A stretch of 64,000 bases of DNA. Source: Microbacterium sp. AK031. Its GTDB lineage: Bacteria; Actinomycetota; Actinomycetes; Actinomycetales; Microbacteriaceae. A model generated the notes under the pieces. The model worked only from the letters and a program-made list of their open reading frames with translations. It did no database searches and was not told the DNA's origin. Below, one piece after another: positions 54,354 to 62,835 of this stretch. Positions within the stretch are counted from its first letter, which is position 1; each line of letters begins with the position of its first letter. A program made the position numbers and the translations under genes. The DNA is taken from NCBI RefSeq assembly GCF_024807145.1, contig NZ_JANUCA010000004.1, positions 1 to 64,000 of the forward strand, read 5' to 3'.

Positions 54354-55325
54354 GTGAGTGAAGATCGAACGACGGCCTCGGGACTCACTCGGCGCCAGCT
54401 GGGGTCGACCGGGCTCGAGGTCACCTCGGTGTGCCTCGGCACCAGCCCACTGGCGGACATGGCGTTCCTGTATGGCTATGGCGTCGACGAGCAGACCGCG
54501 GTGGCGACCGTGGCTGCGGCGTTGGACAGTCCGATCAACTTCATCGACACCTCCAACGGGTACGGCAGCAGCGGCGAGAGCGAGCATCGGATCGGCCTGG
54601 CCATCGCGCAGAGAGGCGGGCTGCCGGACGGAAGCATCGTCGCGAGTAAGGTCGACCCCGCTCACGGATCCCAGGACTTCTCCGGAGCACGGGTTCGTGC
54701 ATCGTTCCAGGAGAGCCTGGAACGACTGGGGATGGACCGTCTTCCGCTGCTGTACCTGCACGACCCCGAGCGCATCTCGTTCGAGGACGGAATCGCGCCC
54801 GGAGGCCCGCTCGAGGCTCTCGTACGGCTAAAGGACGACGGGCTCGTCGACCATATCGGCGTCGCCGGCGGGCAGTTGGACGTGATGCAGAAGTACGTCG
54901 ACACGGGCGAGTTCGATGTCGTCCTCAACCACAACCGCTTCACGTTGCTCGACCAGTCGGCCGAGGCGTTGTATGAGAGCGCCGCAGCGAAGAGGATGGG
55001 TGTCGTGAACGCCGCACCCTATGGCGGTGGCATGCTCGTCAAGGGACCGGATGCGCAGCCGAAGTACGCCTACGGACAGCGCGACGACACCATCCGCCGA
55101 CGCGCGACGGAGATGATGGCGGCCTGCGCACGCCATGACGTGCCGCTGGCCGCCGCCGCTCTGCAGTTCTCGGTTGCCGATCCCCGCATCCATTCCACCG
55201 TCGTCGGCATGTCGTCGCCGGAGCGAGTGGCCCAGACTCTTGAGCTCCTCGCCGTCCGGGTACCGCAGGGCCTCTGGGATGAGCTGCGCTCGCTCGCTCC
55301 CCCGCGCGAGTATTGGTTGGAGTGA
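54354..55325 (+). CDS. Aldo/keto reductase, D-threo-aldose (L-fucose) 1-dehydrogenase type
   Basis: This 323-residue AKR has VCLGTSPLADMAFLYGYGVDEQTAVATV and FIDTSNGYGSSGESEHRIG, with catalytic Asp and Tyr in the second. SKVDP supplies the Lys and LLYLHDPE the His. It ends with a long helix region and PREYW. The layout is that of aldose 1-dehydrogenases and pyridoxal 4-dehydrogenases, which oxidise sugars at C1 to lactones. The start is GTG 54354; upstream codons belong to the epimerase gene. It would feed a lactonase such as the SMP-30 enzyme. Confidence 0.85.
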   Translation: MSEDRTTASGLTRRQLGSTGLEVTSVCLGTSPLADMAFLYGYGVDEQTAVATVAAALDSPINFIDTSNGYGSSGESEHRIGLAIAQRGGLPDGSIVASKVDPAHGSQDFSGARVRASFQESLERLGMDRLPLLYLHDPERISFEDGIAPGGPLEALVRLKDDGLVDHIGVAGGQLDVMQKYVDTGEFDVVLNHNRFTLLDQSAEALYESAAAKRMGVVNAAPYGGGMLVKGPDAQPKYAYGQRDDTIRRRATEMMAACARHDVPLAAAALQFSVADPRIHSTVVGMSSPERVAQTLELLAVRVPQGLWDELRSLAPPREYWLE

Positions 55326-55374
55326 CCTTCGCGCACCCCTCACCACCTGAAGATCACACGACTCGAAAGGCATC

Positions 55375-56373
55375 ATGAGAACCGAACTGCCCGTCATCCC
55401 GCTCGGACGCACCGATCTTAAGATCACGCGCGTCGGTCTCGGCGCCTGGGCTGTCGGCGGACCTCGCCGCGGGGATTGGGCGTTCGGCTGGGGTCCGCAG
55501 GACGATGACGATTCTGTGGGCACCATCCGATCGGCGATCGAGCGCGGCGTCAACTGGATAGACACCGCTGCGATCTACGGCCTCGGCCATTCGGAGACCA
55601 TCGTCGGTCGTGTCGTGCGTGATTTCGCCGGACCGGACAGGCCCTACATCTTCACGAAGGGCGGAGTGGTCTGGGACGACGCGGACCCCTCGCAGCCGTC
55701 TCGCAGAGTTGCGAACGCGGCCTCGCTGCGCGCCGAAGTGAATGCTTCGCTGAGACGGCTCGGCGTGGAGCAGATCGACCTGTACCAGGTGCACTGGCCC
55801 GCTGAGAACGGCACGCCCGTCGAAGAGTACTGGCAGGCGATGCTCGACATCCAGCAGTCGGGAAAGGCGCGCTGGGTGGGCCTTTCAAATCACTCCGTGC
55901 CGCAGTTGACCGCCGCGGCGCACCTGGGCCGCGTTGCCTCGCTTCAGCCGAAGTTCTCAGCCATCGCCACGCAGAGCGCGAGCGATGTGCTGCCGTGGTG
56001 CGATCAGAACGGCACGGGCGCGATCGTGTACAGCCCGATGGGCTCCGGACTGCTCAGCGGCGCTTTCACGGCGACACGAGTTGCCGGGCTTCCGGACGAC
56101 GACTGGCGCAAGCAGAGCGAAGATTTCACGACGAACCTCGATCGGAATCTCGCCATCGGCGCCGCTCTGGGGAAGATCGCAGAGCGCCACGGCGTTCCTC
56201 AGGCTGCGGCAGCAGTGGCCTGGACTCTCGGCTTCCGCGGCGTCACGGGCGCGATCGTCGGCGCACGCCGACCAGCACAGGTAGATGATTGGTTGCCTGC
56301 AGCGTCGCTGCACCTGACCGCTGAGGACTATGCCGAGGTGCGTGCGGCCGGCGCGGGAGCAGTGCCGGCCTGA
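55375..56373 (+). CDS. Aldo/keto reductase
   Basis: This 332-residue AKR has PLGRTDLKITRVGLGAWAVGG, then INRG-like ERGVNWIDTAAIYGLGHSE (Asp, Tyr), FTKGG (Lys), and DLYQVHWP (His), with the NADP-binding end around GAIVGARRPAQVDDWLPA. It is typical of AKR12/AKR13-like sugar or aldehyde reductases. It is the last plus-strand gene of the second transport operon, converging with the LacI gene. Confidence 0.88.
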   Translation: MRTELPVIPLGRTDLKITRVGLGAWAVGGPRRGDWAFGWGPQDDDDSVGTIRSAIERGVNWIDTAAIYGLGHSETIVGRVVRDFAGPDRPYIFTKGGVVWDDADPSQPSRRVANAASLRAEVNASLRRLGVEQIDLYQVHWPAENGTPVEEYWQAMLDIQQSGKARWVGLSNHSVPQLTAAAHLGRVASLQPKFSAIATQSASDVLPWCDQNGTGAIVYSPMGSGLLSGAFTATRVAGLPDDDWRKQSEDFTTNLDRNLAIGAALGKIAERHGVPQAAAAVAWTLGFRGVTGAIVGARRPAQVDDWLPAASLHLTAEDYAEVRAAGAGAVPA

Positions 56374-56396
56374 TCCTCCGCGGCCGGAGGAGCTCC

Positions 56397-57416
56397 TCAG
56401 TCGACGCGGCGGGTGCTGTCGCGGACGACGAGCGTCGTCGCGAGGTCAACGCGCAGACTGAGATCAGATTCTTGATTGCGAATCCGGATCAGCATGCGAG
56501 CCGCCTCTTCAGCCATCTTCGTCAGAGGTTGCCGGACCGTCGTCAACGGCGGTCCGGCCCACTCCGCGCCCTGGATATCGTCGAAGCCAACGACCGAGAG
56601 CTGCTGCGGGATGGATACCCCGAGCCGGCGAGCTGCGGTGTAGACGCCGAATGCCTCGAGGTCGTTGAGTGCGAAGATCGCAGTCGGCGGCTGCGGCAGT
56701 GAGAGCAGCTTCTCCGCAGCTTCGATGCCGCTGCCTGTGTGATAGTCGCCGGGGAGCATGAGCTCGTTGTGGATCGGAAGTCCGGCAGCCTCCATGGCAG
56801 TGCGAAATCCCGCGATCCGCGCTCGTGCCGACATCACGTGCTCAGGACCGCCGACCACGCCGATGCGGGTGTGTCCGAGCTCGATCAGGTGGCGCGTGGC
56901 GAGCAACCCGCCGTCGAAGTTCGCAGCGCCGACAGCCGGAATGTCGCTGGACTGCTCCCCTGACGGGTCCACCAGGACGAACGGGATGCCACGGGTGCGC
57001 AGCTGTCGCTGCAGCTGGTCGGACAGGCTGGAGAGAACCAGGACGACGCCGAACGGCCGTCTGCGCAGCACACCGTCGATCCAATCCGGTTCCGGCGCAT
57101 ATCGGTCGCCGCTCTGCGTGAGAATGAGACTGAGGCCGTGGTCACGCGCGACGGACTGCGCACCGCGAATGATCTCAAGCGACCACGGGGTGTCGATCTC
57201 GCTCATCACGAGTTCGAGGAACGGATCCCATGCCGTCGTCTGCCCTCGCGGAGTGTATCCGTACCGATCGAGGAGCCCCTCGACGATCGCGCGAGTCTCC
57301 GCCGAGACGCCTGATCGACCGTTCAGGACCTTGGACACAGTCGACATCGACACGGACGCCTCCTGCCCGATCACGGCGAGTGTGGCCCGGCGAGGTTCGG
57401 CTTCGGTCTTTGTCAT
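56397..57416 (-). CDS. LacI-family transcriptional regulator
   Basis: This 339-residue regulator has the N-terminal HTH ATLAVIGQEASVSMSTVSKVLNGRSGVSAETRAIVEGLLDRYGYTP and a hinge. A periplasmic-binding-like effector domain follows (GGLLATRHLIELGHTRIGVVGG; AIFALNDLEAFGVYTAA). It is divergent from the orphan sugar-binding protein gene. A 20-bp palindrome lies between them and is the likely autoregulatory operator. It is the only LacI-type regulator in the 28-kb carbohydrate island, so it may control several operons. Confidence 0.93.
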   Translation of the reverse strand: MTKTEAEPRRATLAVIGQEASVSMSTVSKVLNGRSGVSAETRAIVEGLLDRYGYTPRGQTTAWDPFLELVMSEIDTPWSLEIIRGAQSVARDHGLSLILTQSGDRYAPEPDWIDGVLRRRPFGVVLVLSSLSDQLQRQLRTRGIPFVLVDPSGEQSSDIPAVGAANFDGGLLATRHLIELGHTRIGVVGGPEHVMSARARIAGFRTAMEAAGLPIHNELMLPGDYHTGSGIEAAEKLLSLPQPPTAIFALNDLEAFGVYTAARRLGVSIPQQLSVVGFDDIQGAEWAGPPLTTVRQPLTKMAEEAARMLIRIRNQESDLSLRVDLATTLVVRDSTRRVD

Positions 57417-57450
57417 GCTGCACTTCTTCTCTGTTCGAGCCGGTCGATAC

Positions 57451-57477
57451 GACGCGTAGTACGAAAACTATCGTACT
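57451..57477. promoter_or_regulatory. Candidate LacI operator
   Basis: AGTACGAAAACTATCGTACT (57458-57477) has perfect 6-base inverted arms around an 8-base centre, and is preceded by GACGCGT. The combination GACGCGTA plus GAAAACTAT recurs at 36391-36410, upstream of the xylanase and SMP-30 genes. It lies between the lacI-type gene and the binding-protein gene. Confidence 0.6.
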
Positions 57478-57552
57478 TGACGATGAAACTTGATCAAACA
57501 CGCTTGAGCACGTACCTTGAAAGAGTTCCCACACCGCAGACGGAGGACGACG

Positions 57553-58923
57553 ATGTTCTTTCCCAGTATGTCGCGCCGGCAGGGCCGGTACACAGCGATC
57601 ATCGCGCTCACGGCGGTCGCGGCTTTCGCGACCGGATGCAGCTCGCAAGCGTCCGACCAAAGCACGTCCGAATCCGGTCACGTCGACTGGTGGGGATGGA
57701 CACCCACGCAATCAGAGGTCGCGCAAGGCTACATCGACGCGTTCAACGAGGAGTACCCCGACATCGAGGTCGTGTTCCGGCAGGTTCCGATCAACGGCTA
57801 CGACGCGGCTCTGCGGCCCGCTCTGACCTCGCCAGAAGGTCCGGATGTCTTCGACATCGCGCCCGGTGGCGGTATCGGCTCGCTGTCCACGTTCGGCTCA
57901 TCGGCTGAGGACCTCACGCCGGTGGCGGAGGAATGGCTCGGAGACGATTGGGAGTCGAAGATCGCGGCGAATGGCCCGGCCGGGTTCACCACAGAGGATG
58001 GCACTCTGTCCGCGCTCTCAGTGGGGTCGACGTTCGCCGGGACGCTCTGGATCAATCAGGATCTCTTCGATGAGTATGGTCTTTCCGCCCCCACGACTCT
58101 CGACGCGTGGATCGAGGCATGCGCTGTCTTCCGCGAGAACGGTCACGGCTGCCTCACCCACGGCGCCGGGCAGGTCGCGTTCAACCAGGATGTTCTCCAG
58201 TCGATCTCGGACAGCGTCGAACCCGGCTGGTGGAGCGCCGCATCTCGAGGCGAGCGTGAATGGACCGACGACGTCTTCGTACAGACGCTGGAGACCTGGA
58301 AATCGCTCTTCGACGAGCAGATCATTGATGACGGTGCCCTGGGGATACAGCAGTACCCCGATGCGAACAACGTGTTCCTCTCTCAGCAGTCGCCGATGGT
58401 GATGATGGGCACGTGGTACATGCCCAACGCGACCACCGCCCTCGCGACAGCATCGATATCCGCGGCGGGAGTCGCTGACGCGACACCGTTCCGCATGATT
58501 CCGATCGACTTCCCCGATGTCGCAGGCGAGGGCAACCCGTCAGTACTGTTCGGCGATGCGAACTACGGTCTCGCCGTGAACGCCAATTCTGACGCGAAGG
58601 AAGCTGCACGCACATTCGTCGGCTGGCTCACCACGCAGGCCGACGGCCAGCAGGTGGTCGCCGACGCCATCAATGACATTCCGTCTCTGACCGGCGTGGA
58701 GCCGGCATGGGATAATCTCGATCTCGTCGACGCTGAGCTTCAGCAGCCGATACTGCAGGATCTGATCGCGTCGACCGCGACGGCGGATGAGCCCCGTCTG
58801 AGCCTCATCTCGGCAGAGATGCAGGAGGCGATCGGAGTGGCATCCACGACTGTCGCGGAGGGACGGGCAACGCCAGAGGAGGCAGCTGCGACCATGCAGG
58901 AGGCCGTCGATGCCCTGGGGTGA
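57553..58923 (+). CDS. Extracellular sugar-binding lipoprotein, orphan paralogue
   Basis: This 456-residue binding protein has a lipobox at AAFATGCSSQ. The mature part repeats the pattern of the protein at 49723: GHVDWWGWTPTQSEVAQGYIDAFNEEYPDI, LGIQQYPDANNVF, MVMMGTWYM, LFGDANYGLAVN. ATG 57553 has GGAGG upstream. No permease genes are beside it, so it may deliver a related ligand to the permeases at 51171-52894. It is the LacI regulator's divergent neighbour. Confidence 0.9.
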   Translation: MFFPSMSRRQGRYTAIIALTAVAAFATGCSSQASDQSTSESGHVDWWGWTPTQSEVAQGYIDAFNEEYPDIEVVFRQVPINGYDAALRPALTSPEGPDVFDIAPGGGIGSLSTFGSSAEDLTPVAEEWLGDDWESKIAANGPAGFTTEDGTLSALSVGSTFAGTLWINQDLFDEYGLSAPTTLDAWIEACAVFRENGHGCLTHGAGQVAFNQDVLQSISDSVEPGWWSAASRGEREWTDDVFVQTLETWKSLFDEQIIDDGALGIQQYPDANNVFLSQQSPMVMMGTWYMPNATTALATASISAAGVADATPFRMIPIDFPDVAGEGNPSVLFGDANYGLAVNANSDAKEAARTFVGWLTTQADGQQVVADAINDIPSLTGVEPAWDNLDLVDAELQQPILQDLIASTATADEPRLSLISAEMQEAIGVASTTVAEGRATPEEAAATMQEAVDALG

Positions 58924-58944
58924 CGCAACGTCAGACTTCGCGGA

Positions 58945-59115
58945 TCAGGGCAGATCAGCCAGGTCCACGTCGTCTTCGTCCACGTCGTCTTCGTCTTCGT
59001 CGTTGGCATCGGCGCGACCAGCACTCGGGCCGAGGTCGGGGTCGACGTCTTGGCCGGGAAGGACGCCGTCCTCGTCGGGCAGAGTGCCTTCTTCATCGGG
59101 AAGCGAGTTGGACAT
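58945..59115 (-). CDS. Small acidic protein of unknown function
   Basis: This 56-residue protein is extremely acidic: MSNSLPDEEGTLPDEDGVLPG, then an Asp/Glu-rich tail ending DEDDVDLADLP. It has LPDE repeated twice with spacing. GGAG precedes ATG 59115 at six bases, so translation is plausible. It is convergent with the binding-protein gene. I recognise no family; disordered, possibly a small conserved actinobacterial protein. Confidence 0.55.
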   Translation of the reverse strand: MSNSLPDEEGTLPDEDGVLPGQDVDPDLGPSAGRADANDEDEDDVDEDDVDLADLP

Positions 59116-59235
59116 GGCGTTCTCCATTCGGTAGCGGTCGTTCCTCTACTGAGAGGTTCGCCATATCCGGAGTTTTCGACATCCCCATTGACATGCACGC
59201 GAGGGCGTGACCACCCACGGGTCATCCACCCGTCC

Positions 59236-59287
59236 AAAGGAGAAAAGTGCCGGTCACCGTGCTGCGAGACCGACACTTTCCTCCTTT
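59236..59287 (-). terminator. Long hairpin after the Gfo/Idh gene
   Basis: AAAGGAGAAAAGTGCCGGTC (59236-59255) faces GACCGACACTTTCCTCCTTT (59268-59287) with few mismatches and a 12-base loop. It lies 15 bases past the minus-strand Gfo/Idh stop. Read in that direction the distal arm ends in a T-rich stretch, as expected for an intrinsic terminator. Confidence 0.65.
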
Positions 59288-59302
59288 CGACGCGCCCGGA
59301 GG

Positions 59303-60445
59303 CTACCGGGGAGGCTGGACGAGCGTCGCCGCGAACGGGTCGAAGTCTGCCGGCATCGCCGGCACCGCGCCGACGGTACTCTCGATCTCGAGATACTGCC
59401 CCGTTGCTGCCGAATCCTGCGCCGACAGCAGCACGTCGAGTACGTGGTAGCCGAGCTCTCCCGTGGCGATGTGCGGACGATCGGCGGCGATGGCGCGGGC
59501 CATGTCGAGCACGCCGAGACCTCGCCCGACGACGGTGCCCTGCTGCTCGATGTCGATCCACTCCTGCTGCGTCGACATGCCGTCGCGCAGCACGCCGAGG
59601 GGCTTGACGTACGCGGTCCGGCCCGAGAACGTGTTCGGATCCGGCATCACCAGCGTGCCCTCGCTGCCGTGGATCTCGATGACGCCGTGACGCTCGAGTG
59701 CCGAGTCGAAGCTGAGCAGGTGCGTGCCCTGCTGGCCGCCCTCGAAGGTCGAGAGCACCTGCACCGTCGAGGGGACCTCGACGGCGAAGCTCTCCCCCGC
59801 ACGAGGCCCGGTGTGGATCTGCCGTTCGGTGCGCCACCGCGATCCGCGCGCCGAGACCCCCGCAATCGGGCCGAGCAGGCTGACCAACGCCGAGAAATAG
59901 TACGGTCCCATGTCGAGGAGCGGTCCGGCGCCGGCGGCGAACAGGAACGCGGGCTCCGGATGCCAGAGGTCGGGGCCTTGCGTCTGGAACGCGGTCTGCA
60001 CGAACTGCGGAGTTCCGATGACGCCCTCGGCGATCGCTCGCTTGGCGGTCTGGAAACCAGGCCCGAGGATCGTGTCGGGTGCCGATCCGATGCGCACGTC
60101 GGCGGCATCCGCATCGCGAAGCAGTGCGCGAGTGCTCTCACGGTCCATCCCGATCGGCTTCTCGGTCCACACGTGCTTGCCCGCGGCGACGGCGCGCGAC
60201 GAGATCTCGACGTGCGTGGCGGGGATAGTGAGATTCACGACGAGATCGACGTCGGGGTTCGACAGCACAGCATCCGCGTCTCCCCACGACGGCACGCCAT
60301 GCTCTTCCGCCTTCGCGCGAGCTCGCTCAGGAATCAGGTCGCCGACGGCGACGACGCGCACGTCGGGGAACGAGGTGAGGTTCTCGAGATACGTCTGGCT
60401 GATGACGCCGGTGCCGATGATGCCGACGCCCAGAGGCGCGCTCAT
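59303..60445 (-). CDS. Gfo/Idh/MocA-family oxidoreductase
   Basis: This 380-residue sugar oxidoreductase has VGIIGTGVISQTYLENL, HVWTEKPIGMD and GPLLDMGPYYFSALVSLLGP. It shares IGSAPDTILGPGFQTAK with the enzyme at 45107, an evident paralogue. ATG 60445 overlaps the stop of the upstream isomerase gene; the frame is open further upstream only as an arginine-rich shadow of that gene. Isomerase plus Gfo/Idh pairs are common in inositol or keto-sugar routes. Confidence 0.9.
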   Translation of the reverse strand: MSAPLGVGIIGTGVISQTYLENLTSFPDVRVVAVGDLIPERARAKAEEHGVPSWGDADAVLSNPDVDLVVNLTIPATHVEISSRAVAAGKHVWTEKPIGMDRESTRALLRDADAADVRIGSAPDTILGPGFQTAKRAIAEGVIGTPQFVQTAFQTQGPDLWHPEPAFLFAAGAGPLLDMGPYYFSALVSLLGPIAGVSARGSRWRTERQIHTGPRAGESFAVEVPSTVQVLSTFEGGQQGTHLLSFDSALERHGVIEIHGSEGTLVMPDPNTFSGRTAYVKPLGVLRDGMSTQQEWIDIEQQGTVVGRGLGVLDMARAIAADRPHIATGELGYHVLDVLLSAQDSAATGQYLEIESTVGAVPAMPADFDPFAATLVQPPR

Positions 60446-61266
60446 GCGACGAACCCGCCGCCCTGCAGGAACGTGAAGCCGGCCGCGATGTCTTCGAACA
60501 CGTCGCCAGGTGCGTGGTCGTACTCGATCACGGCGTACTTGATGTTGCCGTTCGCGCGCAGCGCGTCGGCGAGCGAGACGTCGCCTGTTCCCGGATGCCG
60601 CTGGTCGAGGCTGTCCGATGAGAACGTGGAGCCCTCCGGCCCCCACGGGTTCACTGCGGGGATGATGCCGTCCTTGACGTGGACGGCGGTCAGGCGGTCT
60701 GCGAGTCGCGCGGTCAGTGCGGTGACGTCCTGTCCGCCGGTCTGCGCCCAGAAGAGGTCGAGTTCGATCTGCACCCGCTCGTCGGTGAGTTCGATGAAGC
60801 GCTCATAGGCGGTCTGGCCGCCGAACGAGGCGACGAACTCCTGCGCGTGGTTGTGATAGCCGACCGACAGACCGAAGGTCGCGGCGACTTCCGCGGCGCG
60901 GTTGAGTCGTTCTGCGATGTCGGCGACGCCGTCTTCAGTGGCCCAACGCTCCGGTGCGACGAACGGGTCGTAGACGGTGGTCATGCCGATCGCCGCGGCC
61001 GCCTCGAACACGATCTCGGGCTTCGGCGTAGGGATGGCGCCGTCGGGCGTCCAGAGTTCATCGGAGAGCAGAGGGGCGTGGCCAGTGGACGCGGCGATGC
61101 CCGTCGCCTCGAAGGCCGCGCGGATCTCGGCCGGACGCCGCACGAAGTCGAACGCTTCCACGGTCGTGAACCCGATCGCAGCAAGTCTTTCGAGTGAGCC
61201 GTGCATGTCGGCCGAGAACTCGCTCGCAAGCGAATACAGCTGCACTGAGGCGAGAGGCAGAGCCAT
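60442..61266 (-). CDS. Sugar phosphate isomerase/epimerase (xylose isomerase-like TIM barrel)
   Basis: This 274-residue AP-endonuclease-2-type barrel has LASVQLYSLASEFSADMHGSLERLAAIGFTTVEAF, GYHNHAQEF (metal His), VQIELDLFW (Glu/Asp) and VHVKDGI, with a late Glu in YAVIEYDHAPGD. These are the metal ligands of IolE/IolH and hexulose epimerases. It is followed by a coupled Gfo/Idh oxidoreductase and is divergent from a TetR regulator, with a perfect palindrome between the starts. Confidence 0.88.
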   Translation of the reverse strand: MALPLASVQLYSLASEFSADMHGSLERLAAIGFTTVEAFDFVRRPAEIRAAFEATGIAASTGHAPLLSDELWTPDGAIPTPKPEIVFEAAAAIGMTTVYDPFVAPERWATEDGVADIAERLNRAAEVAATFGLSVGYHNHAQEFVASFGGQTAYERFIELTDERVQIELDLFWAQTGGQDVTALTARLADRLTAVHVKDGIIPAVNPWGPEGSTFSSDSLDQRHPGTGDVSLADALRANGNIKYAVIEYDHAPGDVFEDIAAGFTFLQGGGFVA

Positions 61267-61332
61267 GAATCTTCCTTCGTACGTCGTTGTGGAGGGTGCC
61301 GTGAGGGCGGATGCGTGACGAGATTATCACAA

Positions 61333-61350
61333 AACCTCCACGTGGAGGTT
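61333..61350. promoter_or_regulatory. Perfect palindrome, candidate TetR operator
   Basis: AACCTCCACGTGGAGGTT is a perfect 18-bp palindrome between the isomerase start (61266, minus) and the TetR start (about 61384, plus). Its size and place suit a TetR-family repressor controlling both itself and the isomerase-oxidoreductase operon. Confidence 0.7.
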
Positions 61351-61383
61351 ACTTCTCGACGACTCTCGGATATGTTGAGTCGT

Positions 61384-62010
61384 ATGGACTCGGAGCCGGT
61401 GATCGGACGCCGCGGGGCGCATGCCAAAGGCGTCGCCCGGCGGCAGGAGATCTTGGATCGCGCGATCGAGGTGTTCCGCGAACGCGGTGCCGACGGCACG
61501 TCCCTGCGGCGCATCGCCGAGGCGATCGGGGTCTCGCACGCGGCGCTGCTGCACTACTTCGATTCGCGGGAGCAGCTGCTCGTCGCGGTCTATGCGCACG
61601 CCGAGGCGACGCGGGCGGCGGCGAGCGCGGCGCGGCGCGCCGACGGGGCTCCGCTACCGGCGACCGGAGTCGATTCGATGGCGGATGCTGCCGTCAAGAA
61701 CGTCGAGGTTCCCGGTCTCGTGCAGCTGTACTCGACGCTCGTCGCAGCGGCACTCGAGAGCAAGAGCGAGGTCTCTCGGGATTTCTTCTCCACCCGATTC
61801 GAACGGCTGCGTGGCGAGTTGACCACCAGCTTCCGTGCGCAGCAGCAGAACGGCCGCATCCGCGACGACATCCCCGCAGAGCACCTCGCCGCACTCGTCA
61901 TCGCCGCGTCGGATGGTCTGCAGATCCAGTGGCTGCTGGAGCCATCCGTCGAGTTGGAGGGCACGTTGCGCTCGATCGCGACGCTGTTGCAGCCCGTGTC
62001 GATGCACTGA
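61384..62010 (+). CDS. TetR-family transcriptional regulator
   Basis: This 208-residue regulator has the N-terminal HTH ARRQEILDRAIEVFRERGADGTSLRRIAEAIGVSHAALLHYFDSREQLLVAVYAHAEA and a helical effector domain ending LQIQWLLEPSVELEGTLRSIATLL. The start may be ATG 61384 or ATG 61372; neither has a strong ribosome site. The divergent sugar isomerase operon and the palindrome at 61333 point to a sugar-derived ligand. Confidence 0.88.
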   Translation: MDSEPVIGRRGAHAKGVARRQEILDRAIEVFRERGADGTSLRRIAEAIGVSHAALLHYFDSREQLLVAVYAHAEATRAAASAARRADGAPLPATGVDSMADAAVKNVEVPGLVQLYSTLVAAALESKSEVSRDFFSTRFERLRGELTTSFRAQQQNGRIRDDIPAEHLAALVIAASDGLQIQWLLEPSVELEGTLRSIATLLQPVSMH

Positions 62011-62022
62011 GCGGCGGGCGAA

Positions 62023-62835
62023 TCACATCCGCGCGTAGCGAGCGCGCGCGAAGCAGAACAGCCCATAGAGCACGAGTCCCGCACCCACGGTCCACAGGAT
62101 GATGGCGCCGAACGGCAGCCCCGCCAGAGTGCGCAGCGCGGAATCGAGCCCTCCGGCGGTTTCCGGGTCGTGCGTGAGCGCGGCGACCACGAAGAGCACG
62201 CCGGTCACGGCGACCGCGATACCCTTCGCGATGTACCCGACGACGCCGAGGGTGATGATGCCAGAGCGTGCGGCACCGGCGGGGAGGTGGAGGTACTTCT
62301 TGAATGCCCGAGTGATGCCGCGCACGATGAAGGCGATGCCGATCGCTGCCACGACGAGACCGAGCAGCACGAGCATTGCGACGCCCGCAGGCGCGGCCAG
62401 CAGCTGAGCGCCGAACGACTGCGATGACTCGGATGACTGGGACTGCCCGCCGAGAGCGTAGGTCAGAGCCGTCCAGGCGATTGCGATGTACGCGACGGCG
62501 GTGCCGATGAACTTGACTCGGTACCCCCATTTCCTCTTCGTGTCGGGGTCGCGCTCGACCACGGCTTCGGCGATCTGCCAGATCGCGAGTGCGACCAGAC
62601 CGAAAACGATGATCCACAGCATCACGACACCTGCCGGCGATTTCTGGATCTGCTGCATCGCACCCCCCTGATCGGCCTCGCCGCCGTCTCCGCCCATGGC
62701 GATCGAGACCGCGACGGCTCCGATCAGGATGTGAAGGATGCCGAGGACGACATATCCGATACGGGCGAGAACTCGGAAGACCGTGGAGTCCTGGGCCGAC
62801 CTGGCGGCTGACGCGGCTGAGCTGTGAGCATTCAT
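62023..62835 (-). CDS. DUF1206 membrane protein
   Basis: This 270-residue protein contains three successive DUF1206 units, each a pair of helices with a Gly-Tyr start: ARIGYVVLGILHILIG, YRVKFIGTAVAYIAIAW, ITLGVVGYIAKGIAVAV. The function is unknown; the family is widespread in actinobacteria and cyanobacteria. ATG 62835 overlaps the stop of the PAP2 gene. A longer frame upstream is antisense-like and unlikely. Confidence 0.88.
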   Translation of the reverse strand: MNAHSSAASAARSAQDSTVFRVLARIGYVVLGILHILIGAVAVSIAMGGDGGEADQGGAMQQIQKSPAGVVMLWIIVFGLVALAIWQIAEAVVERDPDTKRKWGYRVKFIGTAVAYIAIAWTALTYALGGQSQSSESSQSFGAQLLAAPAGVAMLVLLGLVVAAIGIAFIVRGITRAFKKYLHLPAGAARSGIITLGVVGYIAKGIAVAVTGVLFVVAALTHDPETAGGLDSALRTLAGLPFGAIILWTVGAGLVLYGLFCFARARYARM

